A stretch of 64,000 bases of DNA from Bacteroidales bacterium UBA3834 (GTDB taxonomy: Bacteria > Bacteroidota > Bacteroidia > Bacteroidales > P3), in NCBI GenBank assembly GCA_002392965.1, contig DGIA01000010.1:64366-128365 (forward strand), in the 5' to 3' direction. Under the pieces are notes generated by a model. It searched no databases. It worked only from the letters and a program-made list of their open reading frames with translations, and was not told where the DNA came from. A program made the translations under genes and the position numbers. Positions 52,389 to 60,198 of this stretch are shown one piece after another; position 1 is the stretch's first letter, and every line of letters starts with the position of its first letter.

Positions 52389-53600
52389 ATGAAAAAGATA
52401 TTATTGCCCATTTTGCTTGCCTGCTGCTGTGTGACGGCTCAGGCTCAGGAAAACGACGGTCTCGTCTATCCGAACACTTTCTATGCTTCGTTCGGTGTGG
52501 GAGGATTCTCCTATGCCCATTCGTCGGAAAGCGCCTTTGGTGCCCCGTCGGCCAACCTCACCGCTGGTGTGTGGCTTACGGCGCCGATGGCGTTCCAGAT
52601 TTCCCTCGACGGAGTGATGGGCAATAATGCGGCCGGCAAGAGCTCTCTGTTCATGTTTGCCGACGCCGAATTCAAGTGGGATGCCAACTCCACCCTGTTC
52701 CATGTCTATAACAAAAACTACCTCAAGCCCATTCCGTTCTATCCTCTGATTGGCATGGGTTGTGTGTGGCTCAAGGACATGGCTTCGGGTGCTGCCACTC
52801 GTGACAACTCCTTCTCCATGATGCTGGGATTACAGGCCCCCCTGCGCATTTCGGGCATGATGGATGCGGTGTTGCAGTACAAGTGCTTCTTCCTGACCCA
52901 GGGTTTCGATGGGTCAGCGGGTGACAACTATATGCACACTGTCGGCGTGGGACTGCAGTTCCGTCAGGCCGACGACCCCTACCACCGTCGCACAGAGCGC
53001 TACACTCGCGGATTGGCTGAAGACTGGTTCTTCGGTCTCGGTCTCGGCCCCAACTATTCGGCTTTCGACCTCTTCAGTAACCCTTATTCCGGAGGCTTGT
53101 CCATGATTGGATTGGCTCCTGAATTCATGATGGGACGCAATTTCAGCAATTTCTGGACCATCCGTGTCATGTTGGGAGGCTTGACCGCCCACGAACAGTA
53201 CGACACTTTGACGAAGGAGCCCGGCGACGCATACCGTTTTGCATTCCTGCACAGCGACTTGATGATTAACATCAGCACTCTGGTTACCAAGGGCAGGGGA
53301 GTCAATCTCAATGTGATGCCCTATCTGGGTGCCGGTCCCGTCTGGCGTTTCGACAACGCCATCTACGATGTCGCCGCCAATGTGGGTGTCATGCTCCGCT
53401 ACTATCTGAGTCAGAAGAGCGACCTCTACCTCGATTGTCGTTATGTGGTGGTTCCGCCCCATATTGGTGGCGGTACGGCCCCCTCGGGCAATTTCTACAG
53501 TGTCGGTCTGCCCAGCCTGACAGCGGGTTACATCTTCAATTTCGGGCACAATACCACCCGCTACCGTATGCCTCTCAACAAGTGCGCGGCGAGCCTGTAA
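52389..53600 (+). CDS. Outer-membrane protein with two barrel-like halves
   Basis: 403 residues with signal peptide (MKKILLPILLACCCVTAQAQ). Two similar halves each begin with a short glycine-rich strand set (YASFGVGGFSYAHSS near 33 and WFFGLGLGPNYSAFDLF near 215). Many strands follow, with YHRRTERYTRG as the link. The C-terminal strand AGYIFNFGHN resembles a barrel end but is followed by about 18 residues. It may be a duplicated small-barrel protein. The 3' end overlaps the convergent aminotransferase gene by 26 bases. Function unknown. Confidence 0.75.
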   Translation: MKKILLPILLACCCVTAQAQENDGLVYPNTFYASFGVGGFSYAHSSESAFGAPSANLTAGVWLTAPMAFQISLDGVMGNNAAGKSSLFMFADAEFKWDANSTLFHVYNKNYLKPIPFYPLIGMGCVWLKDMASGAATRDNSFSMMLGLQAPLRISGMMDAVLQYKCFFLTQGFDGSAGDNYMHTVGVGLQFRQADDPYHRRTERYTRGLAEDWFFGLGLGPNYSAFDLFSNPYSGGLSMIGLAPEFMMGRNFSNFWTIRVMLGGLTAHEQYDTLTKEPGDAYRFAFLHSDLMINISTLVTKGRGVNLNVMPYLGAGPVWRFDNAIYDVAANVGVMLRYYLSQKSDLYLDCRYVVVPPHIGGGTAPSGNFYSVGLPSLTAGYIFNFGHNTTRYRMPLNKCAASL

Positions 53601-54765
53601 GCGCTTGCTCTATACGACACAGGCAGTCGGTCAGGACGGCACGTGGACAGCCGAGATTCATACGGAAACAACCCCGATATTGTTCACCTCCAAAAGTGGT
53701 CCCATCGTTTAGGGCCACTTTTGCTTTGTTGATGAGCAGCTCTTTCAGTTGCTCGTGCGAGAGACCGTAGTTGTTGAAATCGAGCCAGGCGAGGTAGGAG
53801 GCCTCGGGGAGGACAGCCTTCACCTTCGGCATCCGGGTCGATAGGAATTCGTCCAGCGTCTGAACGTTCTCGTTCAGGTATTCCAGCATCTGCCGCAGCC
53901 ACTCGTCACCCTCTTTGAAGGCGGCTTCGGCGGCGGTGAAGGCGAAGATGTTGCCTCCTGCCACACCCAGGGCGTCGAGCCAGCCGAAGAAGCGCTTCCG
54001 GAGGTCGGGGTTGGCAATATGGCACACCGAGCTGCCGAGGCCGGCAATGTTGAAAGTCTTGCTGGGGGCCATGAAGGTGATGGCGGGTCCTCCCGCAGAG
54101 GAATTGTCGCTGACGGTGCTGTAACTTACATGCTGGTGTCCTGGGAGGGTGAGGTCGGCATGGATTTCGTCACTGATGACCAACACATTGTGGCGCTCGC
54201 AAATCTCTGCTATGCGCTGCAGCACCTCCTTGCCCCACACCGTGCCGGCCGGGTTGTGTGGGTTGCTCATTATGAATACCTTGCAGCCGTCGGCCTTGCG
54301 TTCAAAATCGTCGAAATCAATAGCAAAGCGACCATCCTCTATCTTCAAGGGACTGCACACCAGCGTCCTTCCACTATCCTTCGGCAGGTTGAGGAAAGGA
54401 GGATAGACGGGCGTGGTTACCAGCACCTTGTCTCCCGGTTGCGTCAGGCAGAGCAGGGCATAGGCGATACCCGCCACGATGCCCGGGATAAAATGAAGAC
54501 TCTCTTTGGTGGTATTGATGCGGTAATGCTTCTGCAGCCATGCGGTCACCGCCTGCCAATAGGAGTCGGAAGGCATGGTGTAGCCCAATACCTCGTGGTC
54601 GCATCGGCGGCGGATGGCTTCCATCACAAAGTCGGGCGAACGGAAGTCCATATCGGCCACCCACATGGGTGTCAGGTCGTCACGCCCATACATCGCCGGC
54701 AGGGCATCCCACTTGAAGCAGTCGGTGCCTCTGCGCTCAATTATCTCGTCGAAATTGTATTTCAT
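53575..54765 (-). CDS. PatB/MalY-type PLP-dependent C-S lyase or aminotransferase
   Basis: 396 residues, fold-type I PLP enzyme. N-terminal PatB signature: NFDEIIERRGTDCFKWD and LTPMWVADMDFRSP. Substrate/PLP sites include NPHNPAGTVW and ISDEIHADL; the Schiff-base lysine is in APSKTFNIAGL. The family includes cystathionine beta-lyases that release ammonia, pyruvate and thiols from Cys-S conjugates. An aminotransferase role cannot be excluded. It converges on, and overlaps by 26 bases, the outer-membrane protein gene. Confidence 0.92.
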   Translation of the reverse strand: MKYNFDEIIERRGTDCFKWDALPAMYGRDDLTPMWVADMDFRSPDFVMEAIRRRCDHEVLGYTMPSDSYWQAVTAWLQKHYRINTTKESLHFIPGIVAGIAYALLCLTQPGDKVLVTTPVYPPFLNLPKDSGRTLVCSPLKIEDGRFAIDFDDFERKADGCKVFIMSNPHNPAGTVWGKEVLQRIAEICERHNVLVISDEIHADLTLPGHQHVSYSTVSDNSSAGGPAITFMAPSKTFNIAGLGSSVCHIANPDLRKRFFGWLDALGVAGGNIFAFTAAEAAFKEGDEWLRQMLEYLNENVQTLDEFLSTRMPKVKAVLPEASYLAWLDFNNYGLSHEQLKELLINKAKVALNDGTTFGGEQYRGCFRMNLGCPRAVLTDCLCRIEQALTGSPRTC

Positions 54766-54774
54766 ATTACAAAC

Positions 54775-54802
54775 TCATAATTCATAACCCATAACTCCTA
54801 AT
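54775..54802. repeat. 7-bp tandem repeat between patB-like and deaminase genes
   Basis: Four 7-base units: TCATAAT, TCATAAC, CCATAAC, TCCTAAT. It fills the spacer and overlaps the deaminase stop codon. Confidence 0.7.
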
Positions 54803-55265
54803 ATTTTTTAGGGTTCATCTGGTTATATTCGTCGAAAAGATGCAGGCATTCCTCGCGGTCCATCTCCGTGAGCAGATCCCCCAGTCGGTCGCGGCCTCCA
54901 AAGAGGCCGTCGAAATGTTCGTCGCGGAAACCAATGCGGGCATTGTCGGCGATGCTGCAACCGTAATACACCCTGCTGATGTTGGCCCAAAGAATGGCGC
55001 AGAGGCACATGTGGCAGGGCTCGCCGGTGGTGTAAAGCGTGCACCCTGCAAGGTCGTGGGTGCCCAATGCTTCGCCGGCCTGTCGTATGGCCATGATCTC
55101 GCCGTGGGCGGTGGCGTCGTGGTCCTTCAGCACGCGGTTGTGGGCTTTGGCCAGCACCACGCCGTTCTTCACGATGACACAGCCGAACGGGCCGCCGTGC
55201 CCTTGCCTGATGCCTTCGCGAGCCTCCGCGATGGCCATCTGCATATATTCGTGGTGTTTTCCCAT
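54798..55265 (-). CDS. Cytidine/guanine deaminase-like zinc hydrolase
   Basis: 155 residues. The zinc site reads AHGEIMAIR (His, catalytic Glu) and TTGEPCHMCLCAI (two Cys). Length and the C-terminal IGFRDEHFDGLFGG resemble bacterial guanine deaminase (GuaD) more than CMP or cytidine deaminases. The residue between His and Glu is Gly where Ala is nearly universal. Expected reaction: guanine to xanthine in purine salvage. It starts just after the lipoprotein gene stop on the same strand. Confidence 0.87.
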   Translation of the reverse strand: MGKHHEYMQMAIAEAREGIRQGHGGPFGCVIVKNGVVLAKAHNRVLKDHDATAHGEIMAIRQAGEALGTHDLAGCTLYTTGEPCHMCLCAILWANISRVYYGCSIADNARIGFRDEHFDGLFGGRDRLGDLLTEMDREECLHLFDEYNQMNPKKY

Positions 55266-55267
55266 CG

Positions 55268-56188
55268 TCAGTCGAGTTCTACGGCCGGCCAGCCGTAATC
55301 CTGGTAGTAGTGGACATTCAGGGCGTTCTTTTTGACATACTCCTGCAGCTGTCCTTTGCGGACGGCCTCGCGCAGCTGCTCGCTGGAATGGATATTCTCA
55401 TAGATGTCGAAGTAGCTGCCGAAGATACGCTTGGCACTGGCCGTGTTGCCGGCACCATCTACCGTCTGCTCGAATCCGGTAACAGTGTATTTCCCCTCCT
55501 CTTTGCTCATGGTCATCACGCCGCTGTGGTTGCCGCCGGAGACACACTTCAGCGTGTCGTCCGCCACGTTGTACCACATCACCCAGAAGTCGCCCATAAA
55601 GAGTTCCTCCTCCTCGTGCACCATCATCAGCACAGGGATACAAAGTTCGCCTTTCTGGTACTGACCGCCGATTTCACGCACCAGATAGTCGCTGATGGCC
55701 TCGCGCACGGCCTGCTCCTCGCGGTTGATGGCTATGTGGCGGATGCAGTCGGCCTTGTGTCCGTCGAAGTCGGCAATCAGCCATTTTCCGCCCACCTTCT
55801 CCATCGCCAGCTTGTGCTCCTCTACGTCGGATGTGGGATCGAACGAGCCGTCCTCCCATTTCTGACGAACGCTTATGGTGGCTGTGGCGTGGGACTTGTC
55901 GGTCAATTCGATACCGACAACGTCGAAGTCGGCTATGGTGCCGCCGTTGCCGGTGACAAAGTAATAGAGCCATTCATGATCCATGGCCTCGAACTCCGGC
56001 AGGCGGTTGAACATCGTGTCGAGCACATTGTAGAAGTCCTCTGTCATATAGTCCTTAGAAGCCTCCTGCAACTCGTGGTCGGGGATATACCGGCATAGCT
56101 CCGCTGCACGTTTTTTCAGTTGCTCTTCATTGTTCGCACATGCCGCCAGCAACAAGGCGGAAAGGATGATTGTGAGTGCTTTTTTCAT
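55268..56188 (-). CDS. Lipoprotein of unknown function
   Basis: 306 residues from the ATG at 56188; the frame is open upstream but the lipoprotein signal begins here (MKKALTIILSALLLAACAN, Cys17). Residues about 70-160 form an alpha-beta unit (HATATISVRQKWEDGSF, EKVGGKWLIADFDG) like NTF2- or DUF3828-type lipoproteins. A second region (200-306) has Met/Glu-rich strands (VLMMVHEEEELFMGDFWVMWY). No catalytic motif seen. It lies between an acetyltransferase and a deaminase gene on the same strand. Confidence 0.78.
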   Translation of the reverse strand: MKKALTIILSALLLAACANNEEQLKKRAAELCRYIPDHELQEASKDYMTEDFYNVLDTMFNRLPEFEAMDHEWLYYFVTGNGGTIADFDVVGIELTDKSHATATISVRQKWEDGSFDPTSDVEEHKLAMEKVGGKWLIADFDGHKADCIRHIAINREEQAVREAISDYLVREIGGQYQKGELCIPVLMMVHEEEELFMGDFWVMWYNVADDTLKCVSGGNHSGVMTMSKEEGKYTVTGFEQTVDGAGNTASAKRIFGSYFDIYENIHSSEQLREAVRKGQLQEYVKKNALNVHYYQDYGWPAVELD

Positions 56189-56214
56189 TGTTATATGAGT
56201 TTTATACGTGATTG

Positions 56215-56499
56215 TCAGTTTATCGGGCAGCTCAGCGGACTCGTCAGCTCGCATCCCCTGTTCCGCGCCAGCCAGAGGGCTGCATACGAGCATGTGGCCT
56301 CCACGCGGCCTCCGCGACGTTCTATCTCCTCCACAGCCCTTCGCACCAGCTCCGAGGCCACACCCTGTCCTCGCAGACGGTCATCCACATACGTGTGGTT
56401 GATGACAAATACGCCCTCGCGCTCGGGAAAAGTCACTTCCCCCACCTCCTCGCCATCCACGACGGCGGCTATCCGGTTCTTATAAGTGATATATTCCAT
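56215..56499 (-). CDS. Small GNAT-type N-acetyltransferase (YjdJ-like)
   Basis: 94 residues, the minimal GNAT form. A first strand pair (AAVVDGEEVGEVTF) leads to the acetyl-CoA loop DDRLRGQGVASELVRRAVEEI and a last strand VEATCSYAALWLARN. This matches the short Acetyltransf_CG group. Substrate unknown. Gene order suggests it is transcribed with the lipoprotein downstream. A 10-bp dyad lies 36 bases upstream. Confidence 0.85.
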   Translation of the reverse strand: MEYITYKNRIAAVVDGEEVGEVTFPEREGVFVINHTYVDDRLRGQGVASELVRRAVEEIERRGGRVEATCSYAALWLARNRGCELTSPLSCPIN

Positions 56500-56534
56500 T
56501 AAATTGAAAATTGAGAAATCAACTCCAAAAAAGT

Positions 56535-56570
56535 TATGACTTTTTGGAAATTGATTCCAGAAAAGTCATA
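56535..56570. promoter_or_regulatory. Dyad TATGACTTTT ... AAAAGTCATA
   Basis: Perfect 10-bp arms at 56535-56544 and 56561-56570, plus inner GGAA/TTCC pairs. It lies 15 bases after the fic stop and upstream of the acetyltransferase start. It could be a terminator for fic (minus strand then reads ACTTTTTT) or an operator for the acetyltransferase gene. Confidence 0.6.
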
Positions 56571-56585
56571 TTTTTCGACACTAAA

Positions 56586-57821
56586 TTACATCCCTCCTTT
56601 CGTTAATTCATTATAAAGGGCAACACCCTTTACCGTCAACAGGTATTTCTGCCTTGGATGATTGGGTCGGTCGGGGTATTTCCGACGCACAAACTTCTCC
56701 TGTAATGCAGGTTCAAGATGGATATCCACAAAGCTCTGTCGGTGCTTGAGTTTTTTGATATTCATCATCTGGCTGATGCTTAATTCATCGTTGCCTATAA
56801 TCCGCACAAGTTCAATGATGTCCTCGTTGTTTGTATAAAACTTACTATCTGGACTTAAGTTTATTATAGATGAGCTTATACGGTACTTGTACGGTGCTTG
56901 TTTGGTACTTGTACGGAGCTTGTCCTCTACCCGCTCATTAGTTATCTGGTGATTGGGCATCTCACCCTCAGGCATCTTCCACTCTTCCGGTGGATTAATC
57001 ATCATATATCGATTCTTCAAGATGTTTTTCTCGCCAAGAAGCAAATTACGGAAGAATCGAATCAAGAATAGCGGTTCATATTCTATGCCTTTGGCCACGT
57101 TGCGGTAGTTGGCTCGCACCAATGCGTTTCTGAAATACCACGAGTGGTTGGCAAAGAGGTCGTTGTTGACGCTGAAACCCAACATACGCAGATATTTGAT
57201 GGTAAAGAGTGCAGTCGTTCGGGTATTTCCTTCCCTGAACGGGTGGATCTGCCATATTCCCGACACAAAACGGGCAATATGTTCCACCATACTGTCTTTA
57301 TCCATATCCGTATAAGAGAACTGACGTTCCCTATCCAGATCGTACTCCAGCGCCATTCGCAAGTCTTGCCAGCGGCCATACAGTACAGAGTCGCCTCGCA
57401 ACACCCATTCTTTTTTCGAGATGTCGTACTCGCGGAAATGCCCGGCATGTTTGAACACCCCTTCAAAGATAGCGCGATGGATGGCTGCCAATCCTGCCAC
57501 GCTATAGGTGAAAGCATCTGTCTGCAGAAGTTTCGAAATGTTACTTGAAACCCTATCGGCCTCTTCCTTGTCAGCATCATCGTCGTCGTGGGTAGTCTTC
57601 GTGATGTAGTATTGCTTCACCAATTCACGAGCCTCATCGATGGTAATTTCCCCTTCGATGTTTCTGCGGGCGGTATCTTGCAAATACTCCGATGTCTTTA
57701 ATCCATCGACGGCCTGCAAGCCGATGGCAACGCTCCAAGCCTCCGCTCTTTCACGTTGTGCCGGCTCCCCCTGACGTATATACTCGTCAAAATCTATATA
57801 TCCGTCCTTATCGTTGCTCAT
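56586..57821 (-). CDS. Fic-domain protein with winged-helix C-terminus
   Basis: 411 residues from the ATG at 57821. A VbhA-like inhibitory helix region is at about 40-70 (RRNIEGEITIDEA; Arg52 stands where Ser/Thr is typical). The Fic core ends in the active-site loop HPFREGNTR (193-201), with the catalytic His and phosphate-binding GN. A linker (298-320) is encoded by an 11-bp repeat. A winged helix (about 333-408) follows. Fic enzymes transfer AMP from ATP to protein Ser/Thr/Tyr. The target is unknown. First gene of the AT-rich island; promoter at 57886. Confidence 0.9.
   Translation of the reverse strand: MSNDKDGYIDFDEYIRQGEPAQRERAEAWSVAIGLQAVDGLKTSEYLQDTARRNIEGEITIDEARELVKQYYITKTTHDDDDADKEEADRVSSNISKLLQTDAFTYSVAGLAAIHRAIFEGVFKHAGHFREYDISKKEWVLRGDSVLYGRWQDLRMALEYDLDRERQFSYTDMDKDSMVEHIARFVSGIWQIHPFREGNTRTTALFTIKYLRMLGFSVNNDLFANHSWYFRNALVRANYRNVAKGIEYEPLFLIRFFRNLLLGEKNILKNRYMMINPPEEWKMPEGEMPNHQITNERVEDKLRTSTKQAPYKYRISSSIINLSPDSKFYTNNEDIIELVRIIGNDELSISQMMNIKKLKHRQSFVDIHLEPALQEKFVRRKYPDRPNHPRQKYLLTVKGVALYNELTKGGM
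56872..56926. repeat. 11-bp repeat array F inside the fic gene
   Basis: Five units in exact 11-base register: GAGCTTATACG, GTACTTGTACG, GTGCTTGTTTG, GTACTTGTACG, GAGCTTGTCCT. The period does not preserve reading frame, yet the frame is open throughout. It encodes the linker between Fic core and winged helix. Confidence 0.9.
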
Positions 57822-57885
57822 ATTCAAATATTATCTTTCCAATTTTCACTTACACATTCCCGCATTCAATATTATTATTTCCGGT

Positions 57886-57894
57886 GCAAAGATA
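57886..57894 (-). promoter_or_regulatory. -7 promoter element for fic
   Basis: Minus strand TATCTTTGC; leader about 62 bases to the ATG at 57821. Confidence 0.7.
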
Positions 57895-58188
57895 CGGGTT
57901 TTATTTAAAATAAATATTCAATTTCACTCACGCATTTACACATTAACGCATTCTATTTGACCCCTTAACCGTGAACCCTTAACCATACCGCCGACCTCAG
58001 TTTAAGATTTCCCGCATTCTCTTTGAATCATGTGCTGTGGCGTCGGCTCTGCCGACAACCATTAATCATGAACCGTGAATCATGAACCATTAATCATACT
58101 GCCCGACCTCGGTTCAAACAATCAATTGTTCAAGATTTATATTCCATCTATATAACGGAGAAAGACGTAAAATATTGTGCAGCAAAAA

Positions 58189-58210
58189 GGACCGCCAAAT
58201 AAGGCGGCCC
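58189..58210 (-). terminator. Terminator after the GIY-YIG gene
   Basis: GGACCGCC pairs with GGCGGCCC (one G-U) around a 6-base loop. On the minus strand the stem is followed by a T-run. It ends the XRE/GIY-YIG message about 100 bases past the stop. Confidence 0.8.
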
Positions 58211-58242
58211 CGTTTCAATTAATAATAGGGTTTATAAAAGTA

Positions 58243-58308
58243 TTACTTCTTTTCTTTCCAATAATCCGATTTCAGTAATCTTTCGTATTTCTCCCGTGTA
58301 ATTGGTAA
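58243..58308 (-). pseudogene. In-frame coding remnant past the GIY-YIG stop codon
   Basis: Directly after the TAA of the nuclease gene the same frame continues for 21 codons (LPITREKYERLLKSDYWKEK-K) to a second stop. The sequence looks protein-like, with a Y-x-x-L-L-K-S-x-x-W-K pattern like that at the N-terminus of many HNH nucleases. It may be an eroded C-terminal extension or the remains of another gene. Confidence 0.45.
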
Positions 58309-59592
58309 TTAATTATCAAATGATATTGAATATTGTGCAGGGTTGTTTGTGTATGATGAAAACTGGTTCAGCCTCTTCACCGGAATGAACTTATCAATCC
58401 AACCATTCTTTCGGGATGCTTCATAGGCCCCCTTATATCTCTTGACAAATTCTGAACGTGTTGAGCAATTCCGCGCAGCATCTCTGCATGCTTCGTATGT
58501 CCATTTTCGAGGAGATACTTTAGGAATAGGTTTCTCAAACCAGTAGTAATCATCTAACCACTTGTTCTGGGATGCAGTTTGATAGGCATGATGGTTGCCT
58601 TTGCCAAAATCCCAACGTGTTTTGTACTTTCGTGCCTCATTATAGCATGTCTCGTATGTCCATTTCCTATTGCCGAGAGTGCTGAACCAGACGTAATCAT
58701 CAATCCATCCTTTTCGTAATGCTTTTGCATATGCCGATTGACAATTGGCGCTGAATTCTGTTCTTGAATTGTATTTTCGGGCTTCATCATAACACTCTTT
58801 TTTTGTCCATTTACGTGCAGCACCTCCAATTGAACCATGGCCAATTCCTGTTTTAGCTCGATTCAACAAAATCCAACCATTCTTCTCATAATGCTTTACA
58901 ACCTCATCTTCATATTTCTGAGCTTCGGCAACAGTACAATTATCATACCAATATTTAGGTTCGGGCACACTTGTTTTATGGTCTCTTGCAAAGATTAAAA
59001 CCGGCGAATTTGACTTTCCAAACGAGTTGATTCCTAAGTGCTGCAAATGCCGTCTTTCTTTGTCATCGGTAAGACCGACATACACGACATTAAACTCCTT
59101 GAACTCATAAGAATATACACACCGTATTCTTTCCTTCAAGTCAATTTTTGAAGGAATGAAATCCTCCATCCAGCCATTTTTAATGGCGATATAATAGACG
59201 AATTGATTCCCTTTGTAGAATTCAGTTCTGCTTGAATATTTTTTCGCCTCCTCCTTCACTCTATCATAGTCATTCCAGTATCCTTTTGGTTTGAATTGTA
59301 GAGTCATCCAATCGTAATCATCAAGCCAACCTCTTTGTAAAGCTTTTGCATATGCGCCACTACACTTTTTTTGGAATTCTAATCTAGTAGTATACTTTTG
59401 TGCTTCTTTATAGCAGGCGTCATACGTCCATCGTATTGAACGGAGGCCACGAACAAACCAAGTGTAGTCTTTTATCCACTTATGTCTTATTGCAGCATTG
59501 TGTGCTCGAGGATGTTTTTCTGCAAATTCAGAAGAACATCTGCATGTTTTGGCCAATTCATAACACTCGTCATATGTCCAAATGTGTCTCAT
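58309..59592 (-). CDS. GIY-YIG nuclease flanked by six W-T-Y repeats
   Basis: 427 residues. A central GIY-YIG-like domain (about 157-258) has CVYSYEF and VVYVGLT as the two signature strands, a basic DKERRHLQHL helix, a candidate catalytic Glu in QKYEDEVV and LLNRAKTG. It is flanked by six repeats of about 45 residues, starting at Trp5, 55, 106, 262, 311 and 364. Consensus: W-T-Y-x-x-C-Y-x-E-A-x-K-Y-x-T/S-R-x-E-F, then A-Y-x-x-A-x-x-x-G-W-L/I-D-D-Y. Repeats of this kind accompany phage-type homing nucleases and are likely DNA-binding. The gene starts 3 bases after the XRE gene stop. Confidence 0.85.
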   Translation of the reverse strand: MRHIWTYDECYELAKTCRCSSEFAEKHPRAHNAAIRHKWIKDYTWFVRGLRSIRWTYDACYKEAQKYTTRLEFQKKCSGAYAKALQRGWLDDYDWMTLQFKPKGYWNDYDRVKEEAKKYSSRTEFYKGNQFVYYIAIKNGWMEDFIPSKIDLKERIRCVYSYEFKEFNVVYVGLTDDKERRHLQHLGINSFGKSNSPVLIFARDHKTSVPEPKYWYDNCTVAEAQKYEDEVVKHYEKNGWILLNRAKTGIGHGSIGGAARKWTKKECYDEARKYNSRTEFSANCQSAYAKALRKGWIDDYVWFSTLGNRKWTYETCYNEARKYKTRWDFGKGNHHAYQTASQNKWLDDYYWFEKPIPKVSPRKWTYEACRDAARNCSTRSEFVKRYKGAYEASRKNGWIDKFIPVKRLNQFSSYTNNPAQYSISFDN

Positions 59593-59595
59593 ATC

Positions 59596-60063
59596 CTATT
59601 CTCCTTTCTTCACAAAGTCCAGTTGCATTCCCAAAGCAGAAGCGATACGACAAAGAATGTCTAATCCTGGGGAATATTTACCCTGTTCAATACGGCTCAT
59701 GTTGGCAGGTGTAATACCCGCTTTCTGAGCAACTGTTTTTGCATCCAAGCCTTGCTCTTCCCGTAATTCTTTTATCCTATGCCCTATACGCTCGCGGTCG
59801 GCATTTCTATCTTGACCTGCGAACATTGGCATTTCATAACCAAGAACGTGAAGTTGGCGTGTGAGATAATTGAAATAATCATCTCGCTCTAATTTGAAAT
59901 AATTGTCAGTAATTGTACAAATTGCATCTGAATATTCTTTTGATAGAAGTAGTGGCATTGTACTACTGAATCCGATAATGTAAACACCTCCTTGTGGGTG
60001 TTCTACCCTAACTTGCGAAGTTCCGTTCTTCGCTTCTTGCATTGATAAAATCTTTGTTTCCAT
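59596..60063 (-). CDS. XRE-family regulator with extra N-terminal domain
   Basis: 155 residues. A C-terminal helix-turn-helix (94-150) has RIKELREEQGLDAKTVAQKAG and NMSRIEQGKYSP. An N-terminal part of about 85 residues with beta strands (QVRVEHPQGGVYIIGF) and a helix (YFNYLTRQLHVLG) is not recognised. Such proteins usually repress their own operon. The next gene, the GIY-YIG nuclease, starts 3 bases on, so the pair resembles a regulated toxin or nuclease unit. Own promoter at 60111. Confidence 0.9.
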   Translation of the reverse strand: METKILSMQEAKNGTSQVRVEHPQGGVYIIGFSSTMPLLLSKEYSDAICTITDNYFKLERDDYFNYLTRQLHVLGYEMPMFAGQDRNADRERIGHRIKELREEQGLDAKTVAQKAGITPANMSRIEQGKYSPGLDILCRIASALGMQLDFVKKGE

Positions 60064-60110
60064 TACGATACGTTTTTAATGTGTTCGACACTTATATAAT
60101 GAAATTCGAT

Positions 60111-60119
60111 GCAAAGATA
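60111..60119 (-). promoter_or_regulatory. -7 promoter element for the XRE/GIY-YIG pair
   Basis: Minus strand TATCTTTGC; leader about 45 bases. The repressor may bind the AT-rich dyad-like sequence around it (ATAATTATC at 60122-60130). Confidence 0.7.
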
Positions 60120-60198
60120 CGAATAATTATCAAATTAGATAATTGTTTTAAGTATTTTTAATATTGAAAAACGTGAAGTAAAATACAGCCAATATCCC

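Larger units (their letters stand above)
57822..58242. other. Intergenic region between fic and the GIY-YIG gene
   Basis: Holds the fic promoter, imperfect repeats built from ATTAATCAT and GAACC (about 58060-58100), a GTCGGC-TCT-GCCGAC hairpin (58042-58056), two copies of a CCGACCTCRGTTYAA motif (near 57991 and 58107) and the terminator at 58189. No credible gene seen. Confidence 0.65.
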
